Below are positions 34,483 to 46,888 of a DNA stretch of 64,000 nucleotides, piece after piece. Position 1 is the first letter of the stretch. Each line of letters opens with the position of its first letter. The notes beneath the pieces are model-generated. The model ran no database searches and was not told the DNA's origin. It saw nothing but the letters and a program-made list of their open reading frames with translations. The position numbers and the translations under genes were made by a program. Origin of the DNA: Brachynemurus nebulosus (lineage: Eukaryota; Arthropoda; Insecta; Neuroptera; Myrmeleontidae); assembly GCA_035578155.1 (NCBI GenBank), contig JAPWDM010000005.1, positions 21,140,877-21,204,876 of the forward strand. The letters run 5' to 3'.

Positions 34483-35780
34483 TAATATGAAATTCACAGT
34501 AAGTAAGATATTAATACTGTCGAAGCTCTGATAATCTCTTAAAGGAACAGGACTAGCGTAGCGTGTCGGGCTAGTTCAAGGCCCATGCTGTGTGTTCAGG
34601 GATCTCAATAAGTGGAATCAAATGAAAGATGTTTTCGAAATAAATAAATCTATTTGAATAATAAAGTAAAAAATAAAATAAAATAAATAAAAATGAAATA
34701 ATAGTAATAGATAGGTGAATACAATCAACAAGAAAAAATTATATCTAAACCCTTAACCCAGTATGATTCGTATAGAAGCGGACTCACCTGCTTGCACTCA
34801 ATTAGCACTGTGATTTATCGAATAGCGACGAAAATGAATATTAGAGAAAATTTTACAAGTCAAATAATTGTTAATAAAACCAAAAACCCGAACACAACCC
34901 CAGTGCCTTACCCATATCCCGTCGCGAATACTTCTGATGTTACCAAAATTGATCGCCACCTCATTTAGCCACGCGTGGGTCACAAAACCTGTTCCCACCG
35001 CGTTAATTATTTAATTGATTGGCAATCAATTTCGACAAAGTTCGCAAGTTCCACAATAATTTCGAAATTTGCTCTACAAAATTATTATGTATAAATGCGA
35101 CGCCTACATACAGGCGATTTGCTTGTCAACTTTGTTGTGATCCTTTACACACAGTCATGTGTAAAGTACAAAATTTGGCAGAGCCGTATGCAAAAAAAAA
35201 AATAGATTACCTAAATTGTATTTTGTACAATAAATAAGCAATTTCATGGTAGTTATAAATAAAAATTTTTTCCGCTTGTTAACCGAGATTTGTGACTTGC
35301 GGAATTTCCTCACACGCTTCAAATTGTCTGACCCCATAACTTGAACTATTCAAGGCTATAGATTTAACAAGTGTAGACGGAACCTAATGTGTTTAACTGT
35401 CTCATAAAATGCTTGGACTGGCAAATAAAATTTTGATTTTCATAAATCTTCGTAACAAACGATTGTGTCGGTTATTTTGTAAAATTTAGTAGGCATGTTC
35501 ATTATACACATATTTACTCCTGGTTTGTAATATAGGTGTGCACTGGTACCCACATATTTATGTGTATGTATGGTTTTATCCTTCCCAGAATTAATTTCCT
35601 GTTTGTATCCTTACATTCCTGATTTATGAATATTTTGTATAAAATTAGTTTAATTATTTTACACTCATCATGTTTTTTTAAAAGAATGTTTTTAGGAAAA
35701 CTTTTAGGAAGCTCTATAGAAATTTTGTATTTTGTAGGTAGACGCTGAAGTAAAGTTATTATGATTTTTATATATTAATA
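34483..35780. other. AT-rich sequence, nothing recognised
   Basis: Contains a possible pol III-like stretch near 34552-34590 that I rejected. Small frames (34798-34998 minus, 35019-35237 plus, 35155-35337 minus) overlap and are unassigned. Confidence 0.45.
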
Positions 35781-36751
35781 GCATTTACCCGCAGCTATGC
35801 ACGCGTGGTGTTTGAAATTATGACATCGTATTAACTTTTTGGGGAATTTTCCTATTAGTATAGAACATATTTTTTTCTCAACCTGTGGGTCGCGACCCCC
35901 TGGGGGGTTGCGAAGCCTTTTTAAGAGGGTCGCGGTTACTTTAAAAATAAAACCCCTTTAGTTCAATATATAATATTTAATAAAGAGAAGGTCAATTAAT
36001 GATTACATTAATGTGATAAAGTTTCAAAATTGCGGCTTATTTTCAAAAACAGTAAATCTGAATTTAAAAATAATTGTCGTCATATAGACACTTTTTCTTT
36101 GGTTTTGTTTTATTACTTTCATTGGAATTTGAAGTTGATGATTGTGCATATGTTTCCAGAATATTAGACAATAAAAGACAGTGAGCAACTACTAAACAAA
36201 CAACAAGGCAATTCAATAAATTTAAATACTAACACGAGTTCAGAATTCAAAGAATTCAAATGGATTACGCTCGGAAGTGTTAAACGGCGATGACCGTCAC
36301 GTGTGCGCGTTTCACTTTTTACATTACGCGCGTGTTCAGTAGTTACTATAAGTCGTCAACTTTGATCTCGACATAAAAATATGCCTGTTTCAAGTCCTTA
36401 ATTACGTATTTAATTGATACCTAACTATGAAGATAATCAATAATGATGAACGGATTCGATATTTATAACAAAAAAAAAAAATATAAATAAATAAATAAAT
36501 TATAAATAATAGCGGAGGGTAGGGGGTCGCGAAATATTTTCCCATACTAAGGGGGTCGCGCCATGAAAAAGGTTGAAAAACACTGGTATAGAAAGTTTTG
36601 CCGAGGTAAGAAGTAGCCTATAACCATTTCTATTTCGCAAGCTGCCTCTTTGCCAAGTTTTAAGTAAATTGGTTAAGCTGCTAAGGCGTGAAAGTAAGAC
36701 AAACCCAAAAACAAACAAATAGCAAACTCACTTTTAAAATTTTAGTAAGGA
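35781..36751 (-). mobile_element. Helitron-type non-autonomous element, split by hAT element B
   Basis: Read on the minus strand it starts TCCTTACTAAAATTTTAAAA near 36751, like the TCCTACTAATATTATAAATG start widespread in insect genomes. It passes through CTTTCACGCCTTAGCAGC and GGCAAAGAGGCAGC blocks and ends CACGCGTGCATAGCTGCGGG then TAAATGCTAT near 35781, like GCGGGTAAAAGCTAG-type Helitron 3' ends, with CTAT in place of CTAG. The hAT copy at 35866-36585 interrupts it: the host sequence reads continuously from CCTATTAGTATAGAA to AGTTTTGCC once the element and one TSD copy are removed. Helitron assignment is by motif resemblance. Confidence 0.65.
35866..36585 (-). mobile_element. Non-autonomous hAT element B, 720 bp, perfect 8-bp TSD
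   Basis: Reverse-orientation copy of element A. Its left end (CATATTTTTTTCTCAACCTG) is a mutated CAGTGTTTTTCAACCTG; its right end GGTTGAAAAACACTG (36571-36585) is intact. The TSD GTATAGAA is exact at 35858-35865 and 36586-36593 and fits nTnnnnAn. The interior aligns with element A, including the GGGTCGCGACCCCC subterminal block and the transposase remnant. A deletion of about 40 bp has removed the start codon region. Confidence 0.94.
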
Positions 36752-37870
36752 TTCTTTCTTTCTCTAAAAAAAAACGTTTTAGGAATTCAGTAGTGTTAAC
36801 CCCTAAACATTCGGATATCTTTAAATACCTTTTGATAAAAATTTATATGTATTAATTTTAAATAAATACATATTTTATATTTTGTTGAGTTTTTGAAATT
36901 TTTTATTTGAAAAATTGAAAAATTATTGAATTATCTTTTTTAGGAATTGTCAATAATCGCATATCAATATCCAAGTTTTGATGTTGCAACATTATGAAAT
37001 AAAATTTCATTAAAATTTATTTTCATCTCTGTGTTGTATCATTCTACATTTGGTGTTGTTTTTCAAAATATTTAACAAAATTTAATATTTGATTTTACGA
37101 TACCACGCGTTTCTCGTACGATACTAAAGACGAACCAGTCTAGTAAAACATTGAAAATATTTCAATGAACTTTTTAATATCCCCGGGGTTTTTGTTTATT
37201 ATTACCTTTTACATAGAACATATAGAATATTGAGGTTACGTACCTAGTTATCTTTTTTTTTTTTGGAAAAACTTTTGGAAAAGGAATGAAATTTAATAAA
37301 AATCTTATTACTTTCGTGATAGATATTGATATTGATACCAGCACAAAAAAACAATTTTTCTTTTACCGCTCGCTACCTGGCTTAAAGAAAATATAAAGAA
37401 AAACAAATAATATTATATGGTGGAATCCACCTGGGTCGGGGAAAATATTTGAATATCGAATTTAAACCGATATTTTTCGTTTCGCAACAGGAAAATATTA
37501 AAAACATTAAATCATTTCGTTGTTTTTATAAGAATGTTTATTCTATATTTTTTCTTTTTTTTTTTTTCAAATTTTTTACAAATATTTTCTTTCAATTTTC
37601 TTTTATTGCGAAATATTTAAACCTCCTGTACAAAAAATAATTATTGCAATTCCGAATATGTTGCGAAAGAAATCGAAAAATACGATTCCCTGGTGAGTTG
37701 TACTTGAATTGAAAATGGTAACTAACTTTTTTTTAATCATATCCCACAGGAACTTGTTCAAAAAAACTAGCCAGTGGTTGGTTCATTTATAGATATTTGA
37801 TCGAAAGTTGGCCGATCGTAATACTAGTGGAACAATTGAAGAATATTTTTTCATTTGATAAAGAAAAATC
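36752..37870. other. AT-rich sequence, nothing recognised
   Basis: The frame at 37449-37640 is AT-rich low-complexity sequence. No element recognised. Confidence 0.45.
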
Positions 37871-39197
37871 GGTCAAGAGCGAGTTGGACTTTCACAATTA
37901 GGGTTCCGTACAGTAAGCAATCAATAGACCAAATTAAACTATTTTGGTTGGGAATGAAATTTTTGCAGGCGGGTTGAGATTAATAGAAGGAATTTTCCAA
38001 ACTAAATTTCATATGCGAAATAGTTTTCAAAATACTAATGTACAAAAATCACAGTTTTGGGTACTTATTGACCGACTGACTAATAGATTATCAAAAATCT
38101 AGGGTAACTTGAATTGAGCTAGGGCTTTAGAATTTGAAACAGCTGTTGCGTAAGGTAATAAATACTAGAAAAATAAAAAGTGAATGAAAATCAATCAATT
38201 TGTAAACTCATCAAAGAATTTTTTAAACTAGGCGCTAATAGAAAATCATTTATAAATAACTGAATCAACATAAATTAAAAAATATGTTACTATGACTGTT
38301 AAAATAAATAATTTTTTCTACTCGTACTATTGAAAGTAACATTTTGCGCACGGCTAACTATATGTTAAAATTAACAATTGCCCACACCGTGCGGAAATAG
38401 CGTGCGAAATAATTTCCCACAGCTTAATATAATAAAAAAGTAGGCTGTTTCCTTAATTTAATAACAATATACTATTTTGTACTTAAAGAGCCCCATACAC
38501 GATGAGATCTGTATCGCTACATGTTACAGGTATCAGTATCATGATACAGATCTCGTCGTGTATGTGACTGTCTCGGTATCACTGTATCAGTATCAGAGAT
38601 TTTTGGGAAGATTTTATTAATATGTATAAATTATACTCATGTCTACGGGATTCAAAATGTAAAGATGTTTGTATTGCAATTGCTAATAGCACAGGTGCCA
38701 CAGGTCGTAGATCGTACATTTCTTTATTAATAAAATTTTGTATCTGTACTGAAGTTTTACGATTCAGTCTCAGCGTGTGTGTGCTAAATAAACATGATAC
38801 AAATCTCAGATATATGTATCGCTATTTGTATCGATACAAAGTATCGATACAAATCTCACCGTGTATGGGGCCTTAAGATCTATATAAATAATTTTGAAAA
38901 TATACATACATATGTTGGTTATTGATTTTTGTTTCCATAGTTTTAAAGTAAGCATTGGACAAATTTGAACATCTTACAACTGACATAAATTAATAAAAAA
39001 TTTTACTATTTATTTAAATAAATATTAATGCAAATTTTATGAAAAAAATGTTCTCGTAGAAACAGTATAGTGTAAAATACGTGGGAAAAGCTTATATCTG
39101 ACTCATATGAATTGTTGCACTCGCCCTGCGGGCTCGCGCAACAAACTCATATTCGTGAGAAATAAGCTATTTTTCCCACTTATTGTACAATATACTA
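37871..39197 (+). repeat. Composite dispersed repeat with terminal hairpin, copy with insertion
   Basis: It opens with GAGCGAGTTGGACTTTCACA then TTAGGGTTCCGTA (37879-37912), a familiar insect repeat motif. From about 38315 it aligns with 46394-46885 through GTAACATTTTGCGCACGGCT and GTTTCCATAGTTT. Both copies end in a large hairpin (38/39 kb copy: about 39079-39181) built from GTGGGAAAAGCTTAT...ATAAGCTATTTTTCCCAC, with GTTGCACTCGCCCTGCGGGC near its apex. The 38483-38876 MITE is inserted here but absent from the other copy. The class of the repeat is not clear. Confidence 0.75.
38483..38876. mobile_element. TTAA-flanked MITE, 394 bp
   Basis: TTAAAGAGCCCCATACACGA (38483-) and CGTGTATGGGGCCTTAA (38860-38876) are inverted repeats with TTAA at both ends. 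The inner parts carry GTATCGATAC-type palindromes. The matching repeat at 46394-46885 reads through the corresponding point without it, supporting a real insertion. The 84-codon frame running to 38876 is within the MITE and not a gene. Confidence 0.85.
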
Positions 39198-39322
39198 TTG
39201 TACACTTATACAAATTTTAAAATTATTTACTCTTTTCCTTTGTTATTTAAAATATTTTTTTTCTGCAACTATTATACTGTCAAAAAAAGTTTCAGTTTTC
39301 CTGTAATATGTGATTCAACAAA

Positions 39323-39580
<258 letters not shown>

Positions 39581-39889
39581 CTTATTATCTATTAACCCTA
39601 TATAAAGATCAAAATTATGTCTTTAGAAACCTCGAAGATCAAGACGGGATGGCAATTTTTGCAAATTTTGGGCTATATCATTAAAGCCACTGGACCAAAA
39701 ATTATAAAAAAAAATATTTTTAGAATTCTTTGGGGTAGTTTTTTAAGTGGTACCTCACACGATATATTAATTAAAAGTTTTCTTTTTGAACCAAACTGGC
39801 CCCCCATTTAAATTCTAAAAAATTGTTTTTTAATTGTTGACTTAACGATATTTGTGCGCATCATCAAGGCCTAACATTATACCAAATTT

Positions 39890-40012
39890 AAAATTCCTAC
39901 GTTACACAGCTTTCGAGAAAAACCTCTGTGACAGACGTACGGATGGACACGAGAGTGATCCTTATAGGGGTTTAATTTTTTCTTTTTAAAGTACGGAACC
40001 CTAAAACTAATT
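39890..40012 (-). repeat. GGGTTCCGTA-type insect dispersed repeat, fragment
   Basis: CTGTGACAGACGTACGGATG near 39927, GAGTGATCCTTATAGGGG and GTACGGAACCCTAAAAC (39991-40007) match, in order, a repeat common in insects that on the other strand begins TTTAGGGTTCCGTAC. Orientation is opposite to the related fragment at 37871. Confidence 0.7.
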
Positions 40013-41099
40013 GCATTTTTGTTTTCAAAAAATGGTGTAGGCACAACAATTTTGTTGCGCAGTGCATGACGTAAGAGACATCACTCGCCGAACAAGTCCC
40101 AAGTGTATGTGTGTACTTTATGTAATTTACATATATGGTAATAGGAACATACGTTAGACGAGTTAATACAAAGTGATGAAGTGCGAGTGAGAGAGACGGG
40201 CGTGTGGAAACACATTAAGCAAATGAAAATTTAACCAAATCGTTTATATTATTACGTCATTTATTGCACTATATTTTTATTCAGTGAGTCACTTGCTCAT
40301 ATACATTCAACGAGTCAACTCAATTCGCTCGTTACAAAATGATAATTACTTAAATGGGGGTGTTCAAACCTTAACGCATAAACAGAAAAAAATACTCGAC
40401 TTCTTTTCATTGAAAAATCCTGTTAATAATATGATTGTTATCTAAAACTGGCCATTAAGTGTGATGATAGTCAGATAATATTTGTAAGATAATGATGAAA
40501 ACTCTTATCAAATTAATGGGAAGATTTTCAAGATTACAAACGTCTAATTAACTAGTTCAGTGTAAAAAAAAATTACCAAACTGACTAAAAGACAATCTAC
40601 TTCAGAATGTTAAAAATAAAGGTTTAAGAATTTTTTTTTTGTTTTTGCTTGTTAGAGGTATTTTTGAAAAGTTACTTAAATCTACTTAAGGTGTAACATC
40701 ACTTTCAAAAAAAATTTTTTTGAAACATATTTTGAAAGTTTACATACACAGAATACAGAAGCAGCGTACATATAAAAATCTGTGGACAGTAGGAGGCCGA
40801 TCGAGCACTTCTTACTGCTTAGCTGATCATTCTTTCGGAAGGGGTGAACCGATGCACTTCAATTGTTATGTATTATGCAAAATCATTGTTAGTTACACTG
40901 CATGTTGTTCTGCCACAATCCGTGTATATGTGGCTGTGTGTGTGACCACTCACATAGATGTAGACGTGGAGGGGATCTTTTGTCCATGCCGGTAGTACAC
41001 TGACAGTAAGGTCGTTTCTATATTTTGTGCTTACATACGTTTTTCAAAACGGTAGGAAAGACAACTATAGCAATTTTCATTCGATTGACTTGAAATTTT
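40013..41099. other. Unrecognised sequence
   Basis: A 91-codon frame (40720-40995) on the plus strand is unassigned, has no recognisable domain and lies next to AT-rich low-complexity DNA. Nothing else supported. Confidence 0.4.
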
Positions 41100-41139
41100 A
41101 CCTGGAGCATCTACTTAATAAATTTCTAACACTGACTGA

Positions 41140-41694
41140 CTAATTGACTGACAGACAACGCGCAGCCTAAACCGTTGGGTTTAGAAGAATGAAATTTTGC
41201 ATAGAGTTCCTTATGTAACGTATAGATGAGCACTAAGAAAGCATTTTTGAAAATTCGTCCCCTAAGTGGGTTTAATAGGCAATGAAAATTTGTATGTAAA
41301 TTCGTTATTTTTGAAGTTTGTGGTATATAAAAATATGTTACTATGGCTATTAAAATAAATAATATATTATTGAATAAATCTTTAATATTGACTGACAGAC
41401 AACGTCCAGCCTAAACTGTTGGGTTTGGAAGGACGAAATTAAGCACAGGAGTTATGAAAATTGGCGTTTAGGCTTCTATTTATAAATAAAAGTCAGTCGT
41501 GTAAACGTTTCTGGAAATTTATTCTCTGTAAGGGGTTAAAACAGGAAATGAAAGTTCGTATGGGAAGTTCGTCATTTTTGAAGTTAGAAACGTGGATATT
41601 GATTTAGGCTTTTGAAAAACATTAAAAATGAGCGAAAGTGAGTACCTAATAAAAAGATGTTGTCGATGGGAAATCCCATCGGGTATACGGCTAG
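41140..41694 (+). mobile_element. Helitron-like element, 3' end with hairpin and CTAG
   Basis: The segment contains two tandem copies of an insect repeat unit (GACTGACAGACAACG..CAGCCTAAAC.GTTGGGTTT..GAAATT..., at about 41143 and 41391), each followed by a block with TGAAA.TT.GTATG then TTCGT.ATTTTTGAAGTT. It ends GATGGGAAATCCCATC (41665-41680), a 7-bp hairpin, then ten bases, then CTAG (41691-41694) followed by T. A short hairpin about 10 nt before CTRR with T after it is the Helitron 3' signature. The 5' end was not located, so the left boundary is provisional. Confidence 0.7.
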
Positions 41695-42481
41695 TCTTAG
41701 ACAAATTATCTAGGGGAGTATATAAGATTTTTAAAATTGGTTAGCAAATATGTTTTTTATAAGTAAATTAGTACCTATTGATTCTTTTATCGATTTTAAA
41801 AATTCTTTTTTTCAAACTGGTGTCATTTATGGATAAGTCAATATTTTTAATAATCTTGCATACCACCTTAGTAAAAATAATGTGAATGATGAAAACCTAC
41901 CTACCATGAACCTCTTCGAAAAAGAAACGTTTGTGTTGAACCTACTTTTGCGCCCTCATTTTATTTTTTAAATTGGGGAAACATTTTTTTCTATGGAACT
42001 CAGATCACGTATAATATGCTTTAAAAAGTTCTATATTGATTGCATTATTCCTTACGGAGGAAAAATTTTGCTAACATTTCAAAGTGACTTATGTAAAGGT
42101 TAAGTTTTTCTAAGTAAATATTAGGAAATTAAAATTTTTTGGTAATGTATTGTTAATGGTCCAAGTTTTCTTATTATATTAAGAATATGCACAAGAATAG
42201 AAAAATATCGCTTTAAATTTTAAAATAGCAAACTTGTAATTTCAAATGCGTTGATTGTCTGTTAATCGAAATCGAACATGAAGTGAATACGTGACATAAG
42301 AGTGACCCAAAAAATGTTGATGGTACATAAGAGCAACAAAGATGCTATGCTGCGATTGTGTAATTGGTGGTACATATGTATACTACGTTCAGGAAAATCT
42401 ACCGCTGATACCTAGAGCTATCTTCAGAGTTCTCTTTTATGATCTTCACGTATATCTATCCCTAACACTGGGTAATGCATG
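41695..42481. other. AT-rich sequence, nothing recognised
   Basis: No feature supported. The frame at 42342-42566 crosses the left end of the next element. Confidence 0.45.
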
Positions 42482-43156
42482 CACAGTAAAAAAATTTGTG
42501 TTCTGCGTAAATAAATACCAGTGGTTAAAATTTTTGTGTAAAATAAGTAACACAACCCTGCATTAATGTAACATTTCGGGTTTGTGTTAAATGAAAAATA
42601 TATTAACACAAATTTCGATTTAACAGAATAAAAGTGTTAACCTGTTTTGAACAGCAAGGAAGTAACACAATATTTGTGTAGAGCAAGAGAATGCTACAAG
42701 TACCTAACTTACATTAGGATATATATCTACAACAAAATCTGTAACAAAATAATCTTAAAAAGAAAATTGTTTCATTTTTAAACGTTTTATATATTCGTCA
42801 ATAACTGAAAATTATAATTTCTCGGTTTTGTTTAATAATAAGAACTACTCTCATCTTTTTTGTTATATATATTTTGGTACATATATATGGAAACCCATAA
42901 GAATTTTTACAAAGGACTGACTTACTATGCGTTCTTTGAGTCTCATTTATAATAATATATGAAGAAGATCGTTGTAATTTTTGACGATTTTCAAATATCT
43001 TAAGTGGAAGTAAAATATTGAATAAAAAAGTTTAACAACTATAACTCTGATAAATCTTAAAAATTTTGTGCTGTGTGTTAAAATAACACAAAAAATTGCG
43101 TGGATCGTTCTGGACATGTGACTTGTGTTAATTTTAACACAGATTTCTTCACTGTG
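42482..43156. mobile_element. MITE with CACAGTGAAGAAAT-type ends and AACACAA repeats, 675 bp
   Basis: The left end CACAGTAAAAAAATTTGTGT (42482-) and the right end, read inverted as CACAGTGAAGAAATCTGTGT, match over about 20 bp with few differences. The motif TTGTGTTA/TAACACAA recurs at least eight times near both ends. No clear TSD; superfamily unassigned. Confidence 0.75.
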
Positions 43157-44507
43157 TATATGGTGTGAGTGTAGTGGTCGTGTAGTTAATATACTTTTAT
43201 ATGAAGTGAATTTATTAGTCGTGGCTTAAGTGGTAAATTTTCAAATAAATTAATATCAACAAGAAAATATCCGTTCGTATTAGTTTAGATCGTTCGCAAA
43301 GAAAAACTTGAACGTATTTTTAATTGTGAGGAATCTAATTTTGTAAGGTACTTTTGTAAACTTTATGCGCCTTTTTCTTGAAACCACGTTTTTTGAACTG
43401 GCGGGCAATACACTCGGACAGTTTTATTTGATTCTAAACTTTAAAAGATTGAAAATTTTCAGTACATCTAAGTAATTATTTTATCAAAACATTTCCCCAA
43501 TTAAAACACAACAGGTTGTAATGTTATCGATCGTTAAAAGATGTCGTGTCATCAGATCATTCATATTTGACATTGACATGTGTCCAATGAATATTCTGAA
43601 CCATCACCAATAAATTAAAAAAAACAAATTTTGACGCCACGTTTTATACTGTTCATTTAAATCGTAATTACGATAACATTTGAACACGTTTGACTGCGTC
43701 TCTGATATATGTAGCTACGTACATATATATTTTCCTAAATTCGACACTGATTAAAACGTTCAGTGGCGTCCAGTTGCACATTTTTAATTTACAGTACATT
43801 AAGTGCTAAAAATAAAACCGCCAAGTTTGTGTTGGGGACGTATAAAGGGAAGGCTTCTCAATAGCTAGTTTTTCACAACTTTGTGTTAAATTTGGAAGTC
43901 TATTGGAGCAAAACTAACGGAGACATAGAGTTGTAAGTCTCCGTCCCTTCGCCCCGACATAGAGTAACAGCGAACAAGCTGTTCGACTTATACGCAGCGG
44001 GAGTACCTAGCAACCGTTTTAGTTTCTCTTTGCCTGAAAGCTCTGTGCTTTATGAAGCTGGTATCGATAATTTTGTGTAAGCGTAGAAAAAAATTCTCGT
44101 TTATTGATAATTTTTGATTTTCTAGTGTACGAAACTTAACATTTAAAAACGCGGTATTTTCACACTTAACATTTTCAAAGACGGTGTATTTCTATTATTT
44201 ACTAATAATTTATTTTACAATATAACGATTTGCCGATTTTGTAACCAAAAATCGGTATTTTGACTTCTAGGTATACCAAAAATTTAAAACCCAATTTAAA
44301 TAAAAATCTCGACGGTGTTACCCTGAGAAACTTATCAACTAAAGAAATCTTTTTGCTTTTTAATTTCGGATGACTTGATGAGTTATTCGAGTCACCGCAG
44401 TGTAACTTTTTTCTAAGATGTCTGCAAAAGTCTGCCGCTACTGGTTCATTTCTGCGTATTTTTCAATTTTTACAGAATATTCCTCAAATATCATTCTACT
44501 AAAGGTA
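43157..44507. other. AT-rich sequence with one dispersed-repeat block
   Basis: Near 43825-43880, GTTTGTGTTGGGGACGTATA and TTCTCAATAGCTAGTTTTTC match the 17648-17700 block. Nothing else recognised. Confidence 0.45.
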
Positions 44508-44515
44508 CTTAATTG

Positions 44516-45313
44516 CAGGGCTGGGAACTATTTAAAGTGATTTCATTTTAAATATGTATTTAAAATACAAAGTGACATTTTGTATTTTCTATTTTAAATA
44601 AGTTGGGTCAAACCATTTTCTATTTTGTATTTAAAATGGAAATTTGAATCCATTTTACATTTAAAATGAAGATGCATGTATACTCAAATTTATGTGTATA
44701 CAACTCAAATTTTTTATAACTCGAGTTGTAATGTCATTTGAGTTAAATTTGTTACTAAAGTTGCAGTTCTCTTAAGTCCAACTTTTCTGACGCAAGTTGT
44801 GTACTACTATTTTTAAGATACGTCGATAAGAAATATTTTTGTATTTCGAGTTAATGACTTTCATAATTTTATTTAGAAGTTGCAGTCGTAGCGTAGTCAA
44901 GGTTTGAATATGTCAAGGCTGAATTAAATTTTACAATATTTTTAAGTAACAATATTTGAAGAGTTAAGTTTCGTTTTCATATCATGATCACTTTACAAAA
45001 TTTTCTTAAAAAACTGCCTTTATTTAAATTCAATACGTTTGATATTTTCGTAATTTTTTTTTATAATTAATTAATAATAATAATAAAAAATTTATCGATT
45101 AAATTTAAAGTAAATAAAGCATTTTGCATTTTATAATCCACTTTAAATAACTATTTTGCATTTTATAATCCATTTTAAATAACTATTTTCCATTTTCAAT
45201 TTTAAATATGTTCAGCAAAACCATTTTCCATTTTGTATTTTAAATGCATTTTTGAAAACCATTTTCCATTTTCTATTTTAAATGGTTTCTATGAACCATT
45301 ATTCCCAGCCCTG
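44516..45313. mobile_element. hAT-like MITE, 798 bp, CAGGGCTGGGAA ends, 7/8 TSD
   Basis: CAGGGCTGGGAA (44516-44527) and TTCCCAGCCCTG (45302-45313) are exact inverted repeats. The flanking CTTAATTG (44508-44515) and CTTAATCG (45314-45321) match at 7 of 8. The interior consists largely of CATTTTAAAT / ATTTAAAATG motifs on both strands, including about two tandem 36-bp units (GCATTTTATAATCCA...TTTAAATAACTATTTT) near 45124-45200. Confidence 0.85.
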
Positions 45314-45321
45314 CTTAATCG

Positions 45322-46229
45322 CATAACTAAAATTATATTATGAAAATTCAAAGTCAAAGAAAATTCTCGAAAATATACTTATTTTATAGCAAATAAGTAG
45401 ATACCTCAAGAAAGTAAGCAAAATTTTTGTTCTACATACATTAACTGTGATCGATATGCATACAAAATTTCATTTTCATAAACCAAACGATACAGAAAAT
45501 ATGAATGTTCCAAAACTTTTCTTCGGAACCCTGAAAAAAAATTGTAATTCGAATAAAGTTGGTATTTTACCATATCGGATGCCGCACCACACTTCATTAC
45601 CATCATAAAATAAAAATATGAGATATTTTTAATAAAAATAATCATCTCTAACATCCCATAAGTGTACGTCTACCTATATAGTACATTTACATAAATAAAA
45701 ATGGAATACGTACGTGACTTTAGTAGGGACATGATTTATATCCCACTACTGAGAGGACCATTGGAAAGGTTAGTAGTATACGAAGTGAAAATTTATCGTT
45801 GAGATTTTTTTTATTTTTATTTGCGTTAAAATATTTTTAATTAGAACAAAAACATTATTATCACATTCTTTTGCCTCTTGTCCCTCCAGAAATAGGTACG
45901 TAAATAAATTCGGAGCAGATTTTTTTTTTTGTAATTAAAAAAACAAATTGTCGTTCATTATTTATGAATTATTTAAATACCAAAAATTAAATTAATTTAA
46001 GTTTGTTACTCTGGTTGTGTCACACGGGAATACGGTATGATAATATAATATCACCCTTCTCTCATTTTCAAATTAATTATTTTGAAATGTTAAAATTTGA
46101 ACTAATTCACACGTGTAATTTGTGAGACAAAAATGTCGAAAAATTCGTTTTTTAACAAGTAATTAATTAATTGGGAGTCATTGTCAAAACGCACGGAAAA
46201 CCAAAAACACTTTCCGTTCAAGATTCAAT
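45322..46229. other. AT-rich sequence, nothing recognised
   Basis: CTTCGGAACCCTGAAAA near 45521 is a worn GGGTTCC trace. The minus-strand frame at 45406-45654 is unassigned. Confidence 0.45.
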
Positions 46230-46888
46230 TAAAACAAGTCGTGAAGTGCAAGCCGTACTTGCGCAAATAATGTTCCGTATAATCAGTGGTTTTTATGGAT
46301 TTAATAATGTAATATGTAGCATATGAAAGTAAATAAATTTTTTATAATGTTATATATGCATTTCATGTAACACACAATGCCAGTTTTAATTTATTTTTTT
46401 TACTCCTACTCTTAAAAGTAACATTTTGTGCACGGCTAACTATATGTAAAAATTAACAATTGCCCACACTGTATGGGAATACAGTGGGAAATTATTTCGC
46501 ACGCCTTAATATAATAAAAAAGTAAGCTGTTCCGTTAGTTTAATATATAATATATAGAAATAATACTAAAAATATACATATATGTATGTTGATTATTTAT
46601 TATTGTTTCCATAGTTTCAAAGTATGCTTTGGCAAAAATTTGAACATCTTAGCATTGACATTATAAATTTTAAAAATTTTTGCTACTTATTTAAATTTTA
46701 TTTTAACTATTTATACTAATTTTACGAAAAAAAATGTGCTCGTAGAAAAAGTATAGTGTAAAATACGTGGGAAGGGCTTATTTCTCACTCATACGAATTG
46801 TTGCACTTGCCCTGCGGGCTCGCGCAACAAACTCATATTCGTGAGAAATAAGCCTCTCTTCCCACTTATTGTACAATATACTATTTTC
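46230..46888 (+). repeat. Composite dispersed repeat with terminal hairpin, uninterrupted copy
   Basis: The first part (46238-46345) matches 28740-28880. From 46394 to 46885 it aligns with 38315-39197 without the TTAA MITE. It ends in the same hairpin (about 46768-46864), with GGGAAGGGCTTATTTCTCAC on the left and GTGAGAAATAAGCCTCTCTT on the right, and GTTGCACTTGCCCTGCGGGC at the apex. This copy is the empty-site reference for the MITE insertion. Confidence 0.78.

Noticed and set aside
34552..34600. SINE-like pol III promoter (TAGCGTAGCGTG and GTTCAAGGC)
   Set aside because: The presumed A and B boxes are only about 20 bp apart, too close for a tRNA-like promoter, and there is no acceptor pairing.
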